Shown here: positions 18,674 to 29,370 of the stretch, piece by piece | Position numbering within the stretch: the first letter of the stretch is position 1 | Layout: each line of letters opens with the position of its first letter | DNA from: Pseudoalteromonas marina | Lineage (GTDB): Bacteria; Pseudomonadota; Gammaproteobacteria; Enterobacterales; Alteromonadaceae | NCBI RefSeq assembly: GCF_000238335.3 | Contig: NZ_AHCB03000005.1 | Location: 62,001-126,000 of the forward strand | Direction: 5' to 3' | Length of the DNA: 64,000 nt | Notes under the pieces: generated by a model | Seen by the model: only the letters and a program-made list of their open reading frames with translations | Database searches by the model: none | What the model was told of the DNA's origin: nothing | Made by a program: the position numbers and the translations under genes

Positions 18674-19357
18674 ATGTTTAGCCCAGAACAAAAATACTTA
18701 ATTGCCCCATCAATTCTTTCAGCTGATTTTGCAAAGCTTGGTGAAGATGTTGATAGCGTTTTAGCCGCAGGTGCAGATGTAGTGCATTTTGATGTAATGG
18801 ATAATCACTATGTACCTAATTTAACGATTGGACCTATGGTGTGTAAAGCACTAAGGGACTACGGTATCACCGCGCCAATTGATGTGCATTTAATGGTTAA
18901 GCCTGTTGATAGCATCATTCCACAATTTGCAGAGGCGGGGGCTTCAATAATTACTTTTCACCCAGAGGCGAGTGAGCATATTGATCGCACGATTCAATTA
19001 ATCAAAGATCATGGCTGTAAAGCTGGCTTAGTATTTAACCCAGCGACCAGTTTAAGCTATTTAGATCATGTAATTGATAAGCTAGATACCATTTTACTCA
19101 TGTCTGTTAACCCCGGATTTGGTGGGCAGAGCTTTATTCCTCATACACTTAAAAAGTTAGCGCAGGCAAAGCAACGAATTGTTGAGTCAGGTCGAGATAT
19201 TCGACTTGAAGTGGACGGTGGTATTAAGGTTGATAATATCGCTGCAGCAGCTCAAGCCGGTGCAGATATGTTTGTAGCAGGCTCTGCTATTTTTAATCAG
19301 CCAGACTACAAAGTGGTTATTGATCAGATGCGTAAGCAACTTGAGAGCGTAAAATAA
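18674..19357 (+). CDS. rpe: Ribulose-phosphate 3-epimerase
   Basis: 227 residues, TIM barrel. [16 protein letters not shown] (about 9), [19 protein letters not shown] (about 35) with metal ligands His and Asp, DVHLMVKP, and [14 protein letters not shown] (about 140) followed by EVDGGI (about 177) are diagnostic. It interconverts ribulose 5-phosphate and xylulose 5-phosphate in the pentose phosphate pathway. The stop codon overlaps the gph start (TAATG). Confidence 0.97.
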   Translation: MFSPEQKYLIAPSILSADFAKLGEDVDSVLAAGADVVHFDVMDNHYVPNLTIGPMVCKALRDYGITAPIDVHLMVKPVDSIIPQFAEAGASIITFHPEASEHIDRTIQLIKDHGCKAGLVFNPATSLSYLDHVIDKLDTILLMSVNPGFGGQSFIPHTLKKLAQAKQRIVESGRDIRLEVDGGIKVDNIAAAAQAGADMFVAGSAIFNQPDYKVVIDQMRKQLESVK

Positions 19358-20022
19358 TGCAGTACGATGCGGCATTTTTTGATTTGGATGGCACACTAGT
19401 CGATAGTGTATACGACCTCTATATTTCGATTAACTTAACATTAAGCGACTTGGCATTTCCTATTGTAAGCCAGCGTTTGGTCGAAAGCTGGGTTGGTAAT
19501 GGTATAGATATGTTGGTAAAGCGGGCACTGAGTGGTGATATGCAGGTTAGTGAGCATTTAGATGAATCGCTAACTAATAAAGCTATTGCACAGTTTCATA
19601 AGCATTATGAACAACAGGTAGGCCAATACAGCGTGTTATACCAACATGTTGAAACAGGGCTTGCTGCTTTACGTGGTATGAAAAAAGCATTGATAACTAA
19701 TAAGTCTCGAATTTTTACTGAAAAACTTCTTGATAAGTTAGCACTTACCAATCATTTTGAGCTTATTATTTGTGGCGATGATATGGCAAAAAAACCGTCA
19801 CCTGAGCCATTATTGTTTGCGTGTAAAAGGCTAAATATTGAGGCCTCTAAAGCAATAATGATTGGCGATTCTAAAAGCGATATACTTGCTGCAAAAGCGG
19901 CGGGTATTGATGTAATTGCAGTAGGCTATGGCTATAATCAAGGTGAAAACCTTGCTGATTATAATCCACAGTACCTATGCGATAACTTCTTAGATATAAT
20001 ACCTGTCCTAACACAGCGTTAA
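19357..20022 (+). CDS. gph: Phosphoglycolate phosphatase
   Basis: 221 residues, HAD superfamily. Motif I is FFDLDGTLVDS (about 7-17), motif II LITNKS (about 110), and motif III with MIGDSKSDILAAKAAG (about 168). The rpe-gph-trpS context fits Gph, which removes phosphoglycolate arising from DNA repair. Translationally coupled to rpe by a one-base overlap. Confidence 0.94.
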   Translation: MQYDAAFFDLDGTLVDSVYDLYISINLTLSDLAFPIVSQRLVESWVGNGIDMLVKRALSGDMQVSEHLDESLTNKAIAQFHKHYEQQVGQYSVLYQHVETGLAALRGMKKALITNKSRIFTEKLLDKLALTNHFELIICGDDMAKKPSPEPLLFACKRLNIEASKAIMIGDSKSDILAAKAAGIDVIAVGYGYNQGENLADYNPQYLCDNFLDIIPVLTQR

Positions 20023-20053
20023 ATATTAATAATTAAGTAAATAAAGGAAAATC

Positions 20054-21058
20054 ATGAGTAAACCAGTAGTTTTAAGCGGCATTCAGCCAACCGGTGGTAT
20101 GACAATAGGCAACTATGTTGGCGCTATTAACCAGTGGCTAAAGTTACAGGAAGATCACGAAAGTTTCTTTATGTTGGTTGACTTGCATGCTATCACCGTT
20201 CGTCAAGAGCCAGAATTATTACGCTCTCGTGTACTAGATGGCGTTGCATTGTATGCTGCATGTGGTATCGACCCTGAAAAGTCAGCGTTATTTGTTCAGT
20301 CTCAAGTGCCTGAGCACGCACAGTTAGCGTGGGTACTTAATTGTTACGCACAAATGGGTGAACTTAACCGCATGACCCAGTTTAAAGATAAGTCGTCAAA
20401 GCATGCTAACAATGTAAACGTGGGCTTATTTTCGTACCCAGTTTTACAAGCGGCCGATATTTTACTTTATCAAGCCGATCAGGTACCAGTAGGCGAAGAT
20501 CAAAAACAACACTTAGAGCTAACGCGTGACATAGCGACACGCTTTAATAACTTATACGGTGACGTTTTTAAACTGCCAGAGCCTTACATTCCAGAGTTTG
20601 GTGCGCGTGTAATGAGTCTACAAGACCCACTCAAGAAAATGTCAAAGTCTGACGAAAATCCAAACGGCTACATTATGCTATTAGATGAGCCTAAAAAGAT
20701 TGAGAAAAAGCTTAAAAAAGCAGTGACCGATTCAGACGAGCAAGCGCGTATTTACTTTGACCGAACTGAAAAGCCAGGTGTATCTAACTTACTTACTTTA
20801 TTAAGCGTAGCGACTAAGCGCTCAATAGAAGACTTAGTGCCAGAGTTTGAAGGGAAAATGTACGGTCACCTTAAAAAAGATACAGCCGATGCAGTAGTAA
20901 GCATGATTGAACCAATTCAAGCTCGCTTTAAAGAAATTAGAGAAGATCAAAATTTACTTGATAATATAATGAAATCTGGAGCTGAAAAAGCCAGTGTACG
21001 TGCCGAGAAAACGCTTAAATCGGTATATGATGCATTAGGGTTTATTCCACGCGGGTAG
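20054..21058 (+). CDS. trpS: Tryptophanyl-tRNA synthetase
   Basis: 334 residues, class I synthetase. The HIGH-equivalent is TIGNYVGA (about 17-24), and [11 protein letters not shown] (about 197) is the KMSKS loop. [32 protein letters not shown] (two adjacent blocks, about 135-166) is conserved in bacterial TrpRS. It has AAAGGAAA before the ATG. It charges tRNA(Trp) and ends the rpe-gph-trpS operon, followed by a hairpin terminator. Confidence 0.98.
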   Translation: MSKPVVLSGIQPTGGMTIGNYVGAINQWLKLQEDHESFFMLVDLHAITVRQEPELLRSRVLDGVALYAACGIDPEKSALFVQSQVPEHAQLAWVLNCYAQMGELNRMTQFKDKSSKHANNVNVGLFSYPVLQAADILLYQADQVPVGEDQKQHLELTRDIATRFNNLYGDVFKLPEPYIPEFGARVMSLQDPLKKMSKSDENPNGYIMLLDEPKKIEKKLKKAVTDSDEQARIYFDRTEKPGVSNLLTLLSVATKRSIEDLVPEFEGKMYGHLKKDTADAVVSMIEPIQARFKEIREDQNLLDNIMKSGAEKASVRAEKTLKSVYDALGFIPRG

Positions 21059-21072
21059 GTTTATTGAAATAA

Positions 21073-21100
21073 AAATGCCGCTTATTAGCGGCATTTTTTA
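21073..21100 (+). terminator. Terminator of trpS
   Basis: Stem AATGCCGCT/AGCGGCATT with a short TATT-type loop, followed by TTTT. It sits 15 bases after the trpS stop codon and touches the 3' end of the small peptide gene on the other strand, so it may also end that transcript. Confidence 0.9.
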
Positions 21101-21172
21101 TATTGCACATATCAACATGATAGACCCAAATAAAAACAGCAGGGATACTGCTAATTTGTCTGTTTTATCCAT
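21098..21172 (-). CDS. 24-residue hydrophobic peptide coupled to the TraB/GumN gene
   Basis: A 25-codon frame encodes MDKTDKLAVSLLFLFGSIMLICAI: a short charged head and one membrane span of about 17 residues. Its ATG shares a base with the stop codon of the upstream gene (TAATG), the junction type used for translational coupling in several operons of this window. GGAGCCGAATA before the ATG provides a GGAG ribosome-binding site. Small single-span peptides of this kind are easily missed by gene finders. No function is known, and conservation has not been tested. Confidence 0.55.
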   Translation of the reverse strand: MDKTDKLAVSLLFLFGSIMLICAI

Positions 21173-22092
21173 TATTCGGCTCCTTTTGCAGTAATTTCTT
21201 GTGCGTTATTAATGCTCACTAATGAAACGCTGTAGCCTTTATTTTCAAGTAATGTAAGCAAGCTATCTTCGCCTACAAGGTGTCCAGCTCCAACAAGTAC
21301 AAACTCATTACTATCGTTATTAAACATTGCCTCTACTTTTGGTAACCAATTATTATTTCTATCTTTGAATAGCTGCTTGTAGCTGTTTGGGTCATTTTTC
21401 TGCATTTTTTCAACCGCTACCTTATTTAGTGTGTCGGTATCACCTTCTCGCCATGCAGTTAATAATCCTTTAAACATATCATTATAGTTATTAAGATCGG
21501 CTAGATTACGTTTAATAAAGTCATTTTCGTTACCTTGACCCATTGTTTTAAATAACGCTAACTGAAACTCCATTGTTTCTAAGTAGTTTTTTGTTTTGTT
21601 GTCTTTAGTCGCTTTTTTCTCATAGTAAGCATCAACACCTTCACCTATTAAGTTTTGTTTTTGCAGTTCCATCGACATTAAAACGATACTCACCATGGCT
21701 GGGCGAAAACCATCTAACTTTTCTAGGTTAGCGCCAAACTCGCTAAGCTTATTTTCGAGTGAAGCCTTAACCTCAGGCTCTAACTTTTCGCTTAACGTTT
21801 CATTATTTGTATATGAAAGCGCGCCAAGCATTTGCATTTGAGCATGAGTATCAGCTGGGTCTGGTACTGGCGCTTCAAAAACAATTGTATCGGCTTGTTC
21901 ATAAGCATGATTAAACTCAACAGGTAATGGCATTTCAGCTTTAGGCAAAATATGTACAGTACCGCCAATAAATAACGAGTCATTCCCTTTGCTTACTTGC
22001 CATACTGAACTTTGTGCATCTGCTGTATTTGCTACCAAGCTACAACCAAGTAAAATGCTGGCAGACACTAATTTTTTTGTAAAATTTTTCAT
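21172..22092 (-). CDS. TraB/GumN-family exported protein
   Basis: 306 residues. A signal peptide ends near NTADAQ (about 27). SVWQVSKGNDSLFIGGTVHILP (two blocks, about 29-50) with the GT-H motif, and FVLVGAGHLVGEDSLLTLLENKGY near the C-terminus (about 263) with the conserved GxxH, define the TraB/PrgY/GumN family. Related proteins include the Tiki metalloproteases, so a periplasmic metal-dependent protease-like role is possible but unproven. A 121-residue exported protein lies 36 bases upstream on the same strand, and the 24-residue peptide is coupled downstream. Confidence 0.85.
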   Translation of the reverse strand: MKNFTKKLVSASILLGCSLVANTADAQSSVWQVSKGNDSLFIGGTVHILPKAEMPLPVEFNHAYEQADTIVFEAPVPDPADTHAQMQMLGALSYTNNETLSEKLEPEVKASLENKLSEFGANLEKLDGFRPAMVSIVLMSMELQKQNLIGEGVDAYYEKKATKDNKTKNYLETMEFQLALFKTMGQGNENDFIKRNLADLNNYNDMFKGLLTAWREGDTDTLNKVAVEKMQKNDPNSYKQLFKDRNNNWLPKVEAMFNNDSNEFVLVGAGHLVGEDSLLTLLENKGYSVSLVSINNAQEITAKGAE

Positions 22093-22128
22093 GATGATTC
22101 CTTAATGTAATTTCTAAATTTATTGTTT

Positions 22129-22494
22129 TTAGTTAGATAAAATATTGCTGAAATAAGCAGTGATTGACGATGTGACCTTTGAAAGGTTTTTATCTATTTG
22201 TGAGTTTATTTTGTCCATTGAAGAATCAAGTTCAGCTGCTATTTTTTCATCTATTGAAGAGAGTAGTGTTTGCGTATCGACATGAGTTTTTAAAGACTCA
22301 GTTGCATTTACTGTGTTAGTTTTTTGCTGCTTTTTGTTAGTTGGTTTGTTTGTTTCTGTATGTTCACCAATTACACACTGCTCAACGCTCTTTTTAAATA
22401 TGTGTTCTTTCGTATCAACTGCGAAGGCTGATGTAGTATTAAAAGCAGTTACTAGTAGTAAAGTAGATAGACCTTTTTTCATTGTGCTGTTCAT
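22129..22494 (-). CDS. Small exported protein of unknown function
   Basis: 121 residues. MNSTMKKGLSTLLLVTAFNTTSAFAV is a signal peptide cleaved near residue 25; ATG 22482 (second Met) may be the real start. The mature part is Lys/Thr/Asn-rich, then amphipathic and helical (SSIDEKIAAELDSSMDKINSQIDKNLSKVTS). It lies 36 bases before the TraB/GumN gene, so the three small exported or membrane products probably form one operon. I recognise no family. Confidence 0.6.
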   Translation of the reverse strand: MNSTMKKGLSTLLLVTAFNTTSAFAVDTKEHIFKKSVEQCVIGEHTETNKPTNKKQQKTNTVNATESLKTHVDTQTLLSSIDEKIAAELDSSMDKINSQIDKNLSKVTSSITAYFSNILSN

Positions 22495-22775
22495 AATTAA
22501 ACCTTTTATATTTTTAATTGCAGCTAATTTAGAATCGCAAATGATTTTTAGTAAGCTGCTTGTTGATGACGGTTTAAAGAATATCGCTGAATTTACTGAG
22601 AGTCGCTTATCTAGTTATGAGCAATTAATAGATAAGGTTTTAATCGTATTTAATTGTTTTAATTTAGTGGGTTAGCGTAAAACCTTATATTGTTGATATA
22701 AGGTTTTAAATGCTTTTTATACACAATAATGAGTTGATGTGGTACGGTTTATAAAAATAAAAATACCTAAAGACT

Positions 22776-24920
22776 ATGAATTATCAAATCGGACCTTGGC
22801 AATTTATAAGTAATCGCTGTGTGATTACTTCAAATAACTTAGAAAGGGAATTAGATCCACTTTTAGTAAAGTTATTACTGCACTTTGTAAATAAGCCTCA
22901 ACAAATAGTTTCCCGCCAAGCGCTAATCGAAAGTGTGTGGCAGCAAAGCTTTGTTGACGATAACGCGATTAACCGAGCTATCTCAGAGCTAAGAAAACAG
23001 CTTGCTCATCCAACTGAAAAAGCACCGCTTTTAAAAACGCATTACCGTAAAGGATATAGCCTTACGGTAATACCTGAACAGTTAACACGAGAAAGCGTTA
23101 CTGAAAAGCCTGTAAACTCAATATCTGATTCGGCTACTGAAACAACAAATAGTGATGATTTTACTGCTGCAACTATTTCAAAACCGGTTCCAGAAAAGAA
23201 CATCAAAACGCTTTTGGCTTATACGTTATTAGTCATCACCTGTATTTGCTCTATTGTGTGGTTGGTACTGTTTTATACAAGTGAAGGCGCTGGTGATGTA
23301 GTTAAACAAGTTACGGTAAATAAGGTTGCGAGTACGTGGAATATAGGTAGTGAGGTTCATCCCGAGCTATCTTCAGATAAACACTATTTAGCTTATACCA
23401 ATGTTGAACCTGAACAGGATTTTAATCGTGCATTTGTTAAGCGACTTTCTGATCAGCGAGAAGTAGAAATTACATACCCTGGTTTTCAGGTATCTATTTT
23501 ATCGTGGCAGCTAAATCAACATGCTGTGCTATTACAAGCGACAAACTTAAAACAGCAGCAATGCGAAATGGTATTAGTTGATTTAAGCCAGTTTCCTATT
23601 ATTGGAGACGCTAAACTTATAAAAAAATGTGACCTCAGATACACAGGTTATGCGCAATTAGATCAAAATGGTGAGTATGTTTATTATACCGAATACAAAA
23701 ATGAGCAAGATGGCTCAGGGTTATACAAATTTGATTTAGAATTACAAAAGGAGTCGATTGTTATTCCTCCGCCAGGTGTAATGTATGGTGTAATAATGCC
23801 GCGTTTATCTCATTCGGGTAATAAAATAGCGTACATACTAAGCCAAAAAGGCCAGCCATTTTCTGTATTTAGTTACGACTTTAACACACGTGAGACTAAG
23901 CGATTATTTAAGGCAAAGAGAAGAGCCATCAGTTTCGCGTTCGATTGGCTTTCAAATGATCAAGGCGTTATTGTGTTTGAAGACTCTGATCTTTCAAGCA
24001 TTACGTTTAATGAAAATAATATAATTAAACATACTCTGAATGTTACCCCCGCAATTTCACCTTATTATATTGCAGTTCAGTCTGCTAATAGTCTGTTTTA
24101 TTCAGCAAATAAAACACAAGCATTTTCATTAATTAAAGCAACAGATACCTTTGGCGACAATCCAGCTTATGAACCTTTGTATAAAAGTGATAATGACGAC
24201 TACAGTATTGTTGAAGTAATAAATAAAGCAGGGCCAGCGCATGTTTTTGTATCAGAGCGCTCTGGTAGCAGCCAATTATGGATTGCTCAAAATGGGCTAA
24301 CTAAGCAACTTAGTTTTTTTAATTACGACGATGACTCCTCTACCTATAAATTAAGAGGGTTAAAAGTATCTCCTAATAAGAGGCGTATATTATTAATAAA
24401 AAATAAGCGCTTTTCACTTTATGACCTAAGTACGCAAAAATTCTACCCGTTAGAGATGTTAAGTGGGCGTAAAATAGAGAGTTATATTTGGTCAAAAAAT
24501 AACGAAAGTATTATTTATATTGAGCAGCTTGATTCAAAAAATAGAGTCGTTGAGTTGAACTTGCTAACCCGAGATACTCGCGTAATTGAAGACATTAAAG
24601 CCAATAAGCTCATTTCAGATAGTGAAGGGAATGCTTACGCAATAACACTTGATCAGTTAATTCGTCTCGCAGATAAGCAAAGCTGGGCATTACCTAAAAA
24701 TGCCAGAAAGGCGAATGTATATGGAGTAAGCAAAGACTATTTTTATTACTCAGATTCTATTTCAAGAATTGCTAGGCTCAATTTAAAAGAGGGTACCATG
24801 CAAGATACACACGTGGACTTTCGGCCTATAACCTTTGAGGTGAGTTCAGATAACGAAATTTTATTTACGGGTGCTAAATACAAAGATATGCAAATTATAC
24901 AAATTAGTTGGGATGAATAA
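22776..24920 (+). CDS. CadC/ToxR-like membrane transcription factor with beta-propeller sensor
   Basis: 714 residues. The N-terminal OmpR-type winged helix (about 5-100) contains LDPLLVKLLLHFVNKPQQIVSR, and VWQQSFVDDNAINRAISELRKQL with HYRKGYSL. A linker leads to one membrane helix (about 148-167, TLLAYTLLVITCICSIVWLVLF). The periplasmic part (about 185-714) has repeated TolB/WD40-like blades (SHSGNKIAYI, SPNKRRILLI, WSKNNESIIYI). This layout is common in Alteromonadales and suggests an inner-membrane regulator that senses a periplasmic signal and binds DNA directly. It is divergent from the exported-protein operon, which is its most likely local target. The signal is unknown. Confidence 0.82.
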   Translation: MNYQIGPWQFISNRCVITSNNLERELDPLLVKLLLHFVNKPQQIVSRQALIESVWQQSFVDDNAINRAISELRKQLAHPTEKAPLLKTHYRKGYSLTVIPEQLTRESVTEKPVNSISDSATETTNSDDFTAATISKPVPEKNIKTLLAYTLLVITCICSIVWLVLFYTSEGAGDVVKQVTVNKVASTWNIGSEVHPELSSDKHYLAYTNVEPEQDFNRAFVKRLSDQREVEITYPGFQVSILSWQLNQHAVLLQATNLKQQQCEMVLVDLSQFPIIGDAKLIKKCDLRYTGYAQLDQNGEYVYYTEYKNEQDGSGLYKFDLELQKESIVIPPPGVMYGVIMPRLSHSGNKIAYILSQKGQPFSVFSYDFNTRETKRLFKAKRRAISFAFDWLSNDQGVIVFEDSDLSSITFNENNIIKHTLNVTPAISPYYIAVQSANSLFYSANKTQAFSLIKATDTFGDNPAYEPLYKSDNDDYSIVEVINKAGPAHVFVSERSGSSQLWIAQNGLTKQLSFFNYDDDSSTYKLRGLKVSPNKRRILLIKNKRFSLYDLSTQKFYPLEMLSGRKIESYIWSKNNESIIYIEQLDSKNRVVELNLLTRDTRVIEDIKANKLISDSEGNAYAITLDQLIRLADKQSWALPKNARKANVYGVSKDYFYYSDSISRIARLNLKEGTMQDTHVDFRPITFEVSSDNEILFTGAKYKDMQIIQISWDE

Positions 24921-24956
24921 AAATTTATCAAGGACTAGCAGTTGGGAGCTAAATAT

Positions 24957-24994
24957 AAAAAACACCAAGTAGTTAAATTACTTGGTGTTTTTTT
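24957..24994. terminator. Bidirectional terminator between the CadC-like gene and uvrA
   Basis: Perfect 11-bp stem AACACCAAGTA/TACTTGGTGTT around a 7-base loop, with A-run before and T-run after, so usable from both strands. Confidence 0.9.
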
Positions 24995-25001
24995 ATTGGT
25001 A

Positions 25002-27821
25002 TTAAAGCAATGGCTTTAGGTAATGACCTGTGTGCGAGCGTTCACATTCGGCTACTTCTTCAGGCGTACCTGCAATAAGTATCTCACCGCCGCCAGCGCC
25101 ACCTTCAGGGCCTAAATCAACCACCCAGTCTGCAGTTTTAACCACATCTAAGTTATGCTCAATAACTACGATGGTGTTACCGTGATCGCGCAGGCGATGT
25201 AATACAACAAGCAGTTGTTCAATGTCGGCAAAATGTAAGCCGGTTGTGGGCTCATCAAGTATGTACAGTGTTTTACCTGTATCGCGTTTAGAAAGCTCAC
25301 GGGCAAGCTTTACACGCTGAGCTTCACCGCCAGAGAGCGTAGTAGCTGCTTGTCCTAAGCGAACATACGATAAACCAACGTCCATTAGCGTTTTAAGCTT
25401 ACGGGCTATTGCAGGTATTTTATCAAAGTAGTCATGCGCGTCTTCAACGGTCATTTCGAGTACTTGGTGAATGTTTTTACCCTTGTATTGTACTTCTAGA
25501 GTTTCGCGGTTGTAGCGTGCCCCTTTACATACATCACAGGGGACATATACATCAGGTAAAAAGTGCATTTCTACCTTAATTACGCCATCACCTTGGCAGG
25601 CTTCACAGCGTCCACCTTTAACGTTAAAACTAAAGCGACCCACTTTATATCCACGAGAGCGTGACTCTTGTGTACCCGCAAATAACTCACGAATACCCGT
25701 AAAAATACCGGTATAGGTAGCAGGGTTTGAGCGTGGTGTACGGCCAATAGGGCTTTGGTCAATATCAATTACTTTATCAAAATGATCAAGACCACTAATT
25801 GATTTATACGGTGCAGCTTCTGCTGTGGTTGCGCCGTTTAATTCAGTATGCGCTAGTTTGAATAGCGTATCGTTTATAAGTGTTGATTTACCAGAGCCCG
25901 ACACCCCTGTTATACAGGTCATTAACCCAAATGGAATTTTTAAATCGACATTTTTAAGGTTGTTACCTGTTGCGCCAAATAGCTCAAGCCATTTATCGCC
26001 GGTTGGGTTACGCTCTTTTGGTACTTCTATTTTTCGCACGCCTGATAAAAACTGGCCAGTTACTGAGTCTTTGGTTGCTAAAATATCGTCGCGTGTACCT
26101 TGTGCGATAATATGTCCGCCGTGCACACCCGCACCTGGGCCAATATCAATAATATGATCGGCGGCGCGAATGGCATCTTCATCATGTTCAACAACGATAA
26201 CGGTGTTACCTAAGTCGCGTAAATGCACCAATGTTTGTAATAGACGGTCGTTATCTCGCTGGTGTAAACCAATTGATGGTTCGTCTAATACATACATAAC
26301 ACCAACAAGACCCGCACCAATTTGGCTGGCTAAACGAATTCGCTGCGCTTCACCACCAGAGAGGGTATCGGCACTGCGCTCAAGCGATAAGTAATTAAGG
26401 CCAACATTGATTAAAAACGATAAACGGTCGCGAATTTCTTTAAGAATTTTTTCTGCTATTTGTGCTCTTTGGCCACTTAACGATAAGCTCTCGAAAAAAT
26501 CCATCGCTTCGCCAATACTCATGGTAGTAATAGCAGGTAAGTTAGTTTGGCCAATAAATACGTGGCGTGCTTCTTGGCGTAAACGTGAACCCTTACAGCT
26601 AGGGCAGGCTTGGCTGGTTTGATATTTAGCGAGCTCTTCACGTACCGAGTTTGACTCAGTTTCGCGATAGCGACGGTTCATGTTATTTAACACGCCTTCA
26701 AACTCGTGGTTGCGTGTGATTAAATCGCCTCTGTCGTTACGGTAGTTGAAGGCTATTTTTGTACTGCCTGAACCTTCTAAAATAATTTTTTGAGAATCTT
26801 TAGCCAGCTTTTCAAACGGTACGTCTAAATCAAATTTATAATGTTCTGCTACGGCTTGAAGCATTTGGAAGTAGTAAAAGCTGCGTTTATCCCACCCTTT
26901 TATAGCACCTCCGGCTAAGCTTAACTCTGGGTTATGCACTACGCGGTTAGGATCAAAGTACTGGCGTACGCCTAAACCATCACAACTTTGACACGCACCG
27001 GCAGGGTTATTAAACGAAAATAAACGCGGTTCTAATTCGGTCATTGCATAGCCACAGGTAGGGCAGGCAAAGTTGGCTGAAAACAGCATTTCTTCAATAC
27101 TGCTGTCGTCCATGTAAGCTACATTTGCTACGCCGCCCGACATTTCAAGTGCTGTTTCAAACGACTCAGCTAAACGCTGCTGTTGACCGTCTTTTACCTT
27201 AAAGCGGTCAACAACCACTTCAATAGTATGTTTTTTATGAAGTTCAAGAGTTGGCGGATCTGATAAGTCGCACACTTCGCCATCTATTCGGGCACGGATA
27301 TAACCTTGGCTTGCAAGCTGCTCAAGTAATTTAACGTGCTCACCTTTACGGTCTTTAACCACTGGAGCTAAAAGCATCAGTTTAGTGCCCTCTGGCAGCG
27401 CTAAAACGGTATCAACCATTTGGCTAATTGTTTGTGCGGCTAAAGGTAAATCATGTGTAGGGCAACGAGGTTCGCCCACACGAGCAAACATTAAACGTAA
27501 GTAATCGTATATTTCGGTAATGGTACCTACGGTAGAGCGCGGATTATGCGAAGTTGATTTTTGTTCTATTGAAATTGCAGGAGACAGTCCCTCAATATGA
27601 TCAACATCGGGTTTTTCCATCAAGGATAAAAACTGTCTTGCATAAGCAGAAAGTGATTCAACATACCGGCGTTGCCCTTCAGCGTATAAAGTATCAAATG
27701 CAAGTGATGACTTTCCCGAACCAGATAGGCCTGTGATAACAATTAATTTATCACGTGGGATGGTTAGGCTGATGTCTTTTAAGTTGTGCGTACGGGCGCC
27801 TCGGACTTCAATGTTTTCCAT
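25002..27821 (-). CDS. uvrA: Excinuclease ABC subunit A
   Basis: 939 residues (E. coli 940). Two ABC modules: Walker [15 protein letters not shown] (about 31-44) and [14 protein letters not shown] (about 640), with [16 protein letters not shown] and [16 protein letters not shown] signatures and [14 protein letters not shown] / [14 protein letters not shown]alker B regions. Zinc-finger CPTCG...CQSC (about 253-280) and a second CEACQGDG...CDVC (about 738-766). UvrA recognises bulky DNA lesions with UvrB. It is divergent from the yajR-ssb pair. I looked for a CTG-N10-CAG LexA box in the 161-bp upstream region and did not see one. Confidence 0.98.
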   Translation of the reverse strand: MENIEVRGARTHNLKDISLTIPRDKLIVITGLSGSGKSSLAFDTLYAEGQRRYVESLSAYARQFLSLMEKPDVDHIEGLSPAISIEQKSTSHNPRSTVGTITEIYDYLRLMFARVGEPRCPTHDLPLAAQTISQMVDTVLALPEGTKLMLLAPVVKDRKGEHVKLLEQLASQGYIRARIDGEVCDLSDPPTLELHKKHTIEVVVDRFKVKDGQQQRLAESFETALEMSGGVANVAYMDDSSIEEMLFSANFACPTCGYAMTELEPRLFSFNNPAGACQSCDGLGVRQYFDPNRVVHNPELSLAGGAIKGWDKRSFYYFQMLQAVAEHYKFDLDVPFEKLAKDSQKIILEGSGSTKIAFNYRNDRGDLITRNHEFEGVLNNMNRRYRETESNSVREELAKYQTSQACPSCKGSRLRQEARHVFIGQTNLPAITTMSIGEAMDFFESLSLSGQRAQIAEKILKEIRDRLSFLINVGLNYLSLERSADTLSGGEAQRIRLASQIGAGLVGVMYVLDEPSIGLHQRDNDRLLQTLVHLRDLGNTVIVVEHDEDAIRAADHIIDIGPGAGVHGGHIIAQGTRDDILATKDSVTGQFLSGVRKIEVPKERNPTGDKWLELFGATGNNLKNVDLKIPFGLMTCITGVSGSGKSTLINDTLFKLAHTELNGATTAEAAPYKSISGLDHFDKVIDIDQSPIGRTPRSNPATYTGIFTGIRELFAGTQESRSRGYKVGRFSFNVKGGRCEACQGDGVIKVEMHFLPDVYVPCDVCKGARYNRETLEVQYKGKNIHQVLEMTVEDAHDYFDKIPAIARKLKTLMDVGLSYVRLGQAATTLSGGEAQRVKLARELSKRDTGKTLYILDEPTTGLHFADIEQLLVVLHRLRDHGNTIVVIEHNLDVVKTADWVVDLGPEGGAGGGEILIAGTPEEVAECERSHTGHYLKPLL

Positions 27822-27982
27822 GCTATCTCGTTAATTACCAAAATTATTTACTGAGTATCTCATAATACGCTGCAATATTAATCCTTGATCATGAAAAATC
27901 CTTAGCTTTAAGCGATTAATTATTGCCAAGCTTGTGGTAGAATCCTTGCCTAATTTTTTCACATCGTAAGATTTAGCTGATA

Positions 27983-29350
27983 ATGACTGCATCTTCACTT
28001 AATTCACGAGAAAAGCGCGCCGCTGTATCGCTAGCGAGTGTGTTTGCATTTAGAATGCTCGGCTTATTTATGCTGATGCCGGTATTAGCGATTTATGGCC
28101 AGTCGCTTGACGGTTTTTCACCTATTTGGATTGGCTTTGCTATTGGTGCGTATGGCCTAACGCAGGCTGTGTTGCAAATACCTATGGGCCGTTTGTCAGA
28201 CAAAATAGGCCGTAAAAAAGTTATTATTGGTGGCTTAGTTGTGTTTGCTATTGGCTCAGTCATAGCCGCATTAGCTGAATCTATCCAAATGGTAACTGTG
28301 GGGCGTGCCTTACAAGGCATGGGCGCTATTGCTAGTGCTTTGCTTGCATTTGCCAGCGACTTAAGCCGAGACGAACAGCGACCCAAAGTAATGGCGGTTA
28401 TAGGTATGAGCATAGGCATGAGCTTTGCTTTTGCTATGTTATTAGGGCCTATTGTTGCCGCGTCGTGGGGTGTTGCTGGCGTTTTTTGGCTAACAGCAAT
28501 ACTTGCGGTATGTGGTATTTTTATTATTACGTTTTTAGTGCCCAAAGCGGTTAATAAAGCCCCCAAAGGCGACACGCTTGCAAGCTTTAGCGATATTAAA
28601 AAACTGATTAAACACCCGCAGTTAGCACGCTTAAATGCCGGTGTATTACTGTTGCATTTAACATTAACAACCATTTTTGTTGTGTTACCCAGCCAGCTAA
28701 TAAAAGAAGGCCTAGCGGCAGAACAACATTGGTATTTGTATATTCCAGTCTTGCTTTTAGCATTTCTATTAATGGTGCCCATTATGATTGTGGCCATAAA
28801 AAAAGAAAAAGAAAAGCAAGCATTTATAAGTTCTGTAGCGCTGTTAACAGTCAGCATGCTTGCCATGTCAGTATGGATTAATAGTGTGGTAGGAATTGCA
28901 ATATGTATGTTGCTTTATTTTGTTGCGTTTAACTTTTTAGAAGCAACAATGCCCGCGCTTGTATCGCGCTTAGCGCCTGCTAGCCAAAAAGGGTCAGCCA
29001 TGGGCGGGTACTCGTCTAGCCAGTTTTTAGGGGCTTTTTTAGGTGGTATTTTAGGTGGTTACGTAGCACAAACAATAAGTACGCAAGCTGTGTTTGCGGC
29101 AGCGGCACTTGTTGGGTTAATATGGCTTGTTGTTGCGTGGAAAATGGAAGTACCACCCAAAAGTAAAGTTATTAGTTTAATGACCAAATTAAGTACTGAG
29201 GAGCATGCCCAAACACTGGCTTCTCAGTTAGTTGCTTTACCCGGTGTAATAGAAGCAACAGTAGTACGCGACGAAAGCCGTAGCTACTTAAAGATTAATG
29301 ATAAAGAATTTGACCTAGACCAAGCGCGAAAAGTCGCTGGTTTAATCTAA
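27983..29350 (+). CDS. yajR: YajR-type MFS transporter
   Basis: 455 residues with 12 predicted membrane helices and the MFS motif [13 protein letters not shown] (about 72). The C-terminal cytoplasmic domain (about 392-455, [27 protein letters not shown]) matches the ferredoxin-like YAM domain of E. coli YajR (454 residues), which sets it apart from simple drug exporters. Position between uvrA and ssb is conserved in Vibrionales and Alteromonadales. The substrate is unknown. Confidence 0.85.
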   Translation: MTASSLNSREKRAAVSLASVFAFRMLGLFMLMPVLAIYGQSLDGFSPIWIGFAIGAYGLTQAVLQIPMGRLSDKIGRKKVIIGGLVVFAIGSVIAALAESIQMVTVGRALQGMGAIASALLAFASDLSRDEQRPKVMAVIGMSIGMSFAFAMLLGPIVAASWGVAGVFWLTAILAVCGIFIITFLVPKAVNKAPKGDTLASFSDIKKLIKHPQLARLNAGVLLLHLTLTTIFVVLPSQLIKEGLAAEQHWYLYIPVLLLAFLLMVPIMIVAIKKEKEKQAFISSVALLTVSMLAMSVWINSVVGIAICMLLYFVAFNFLEATMPALVSRLAPASQKGSAMGGYSSSQFLGAFLGGILGGYVAQTISTQAVFAAAALVGLIWLVVAWKMEVPPKSKVISLMTKLSTEEHAQTLASQLVALPGVIEATVVRDESRSYLKINDKEFDLDQARKVAGLI

Positions 29351-29370
29351 CGTTTATAGGAGATGGTTTC

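Noticed and set aside
27822..27982. LexA box for uvrA
   Set aside because: I looked for CTG-N10-CAG in the uvrA-yajR gap and found no match, so SOS control cannot be claimed from sequence.
28093..28866. 257-residue open frame opposite yajR
   Set aside because: Antisense shadow of a transmembrane gene, with typical low-complexity composition and no start signal.
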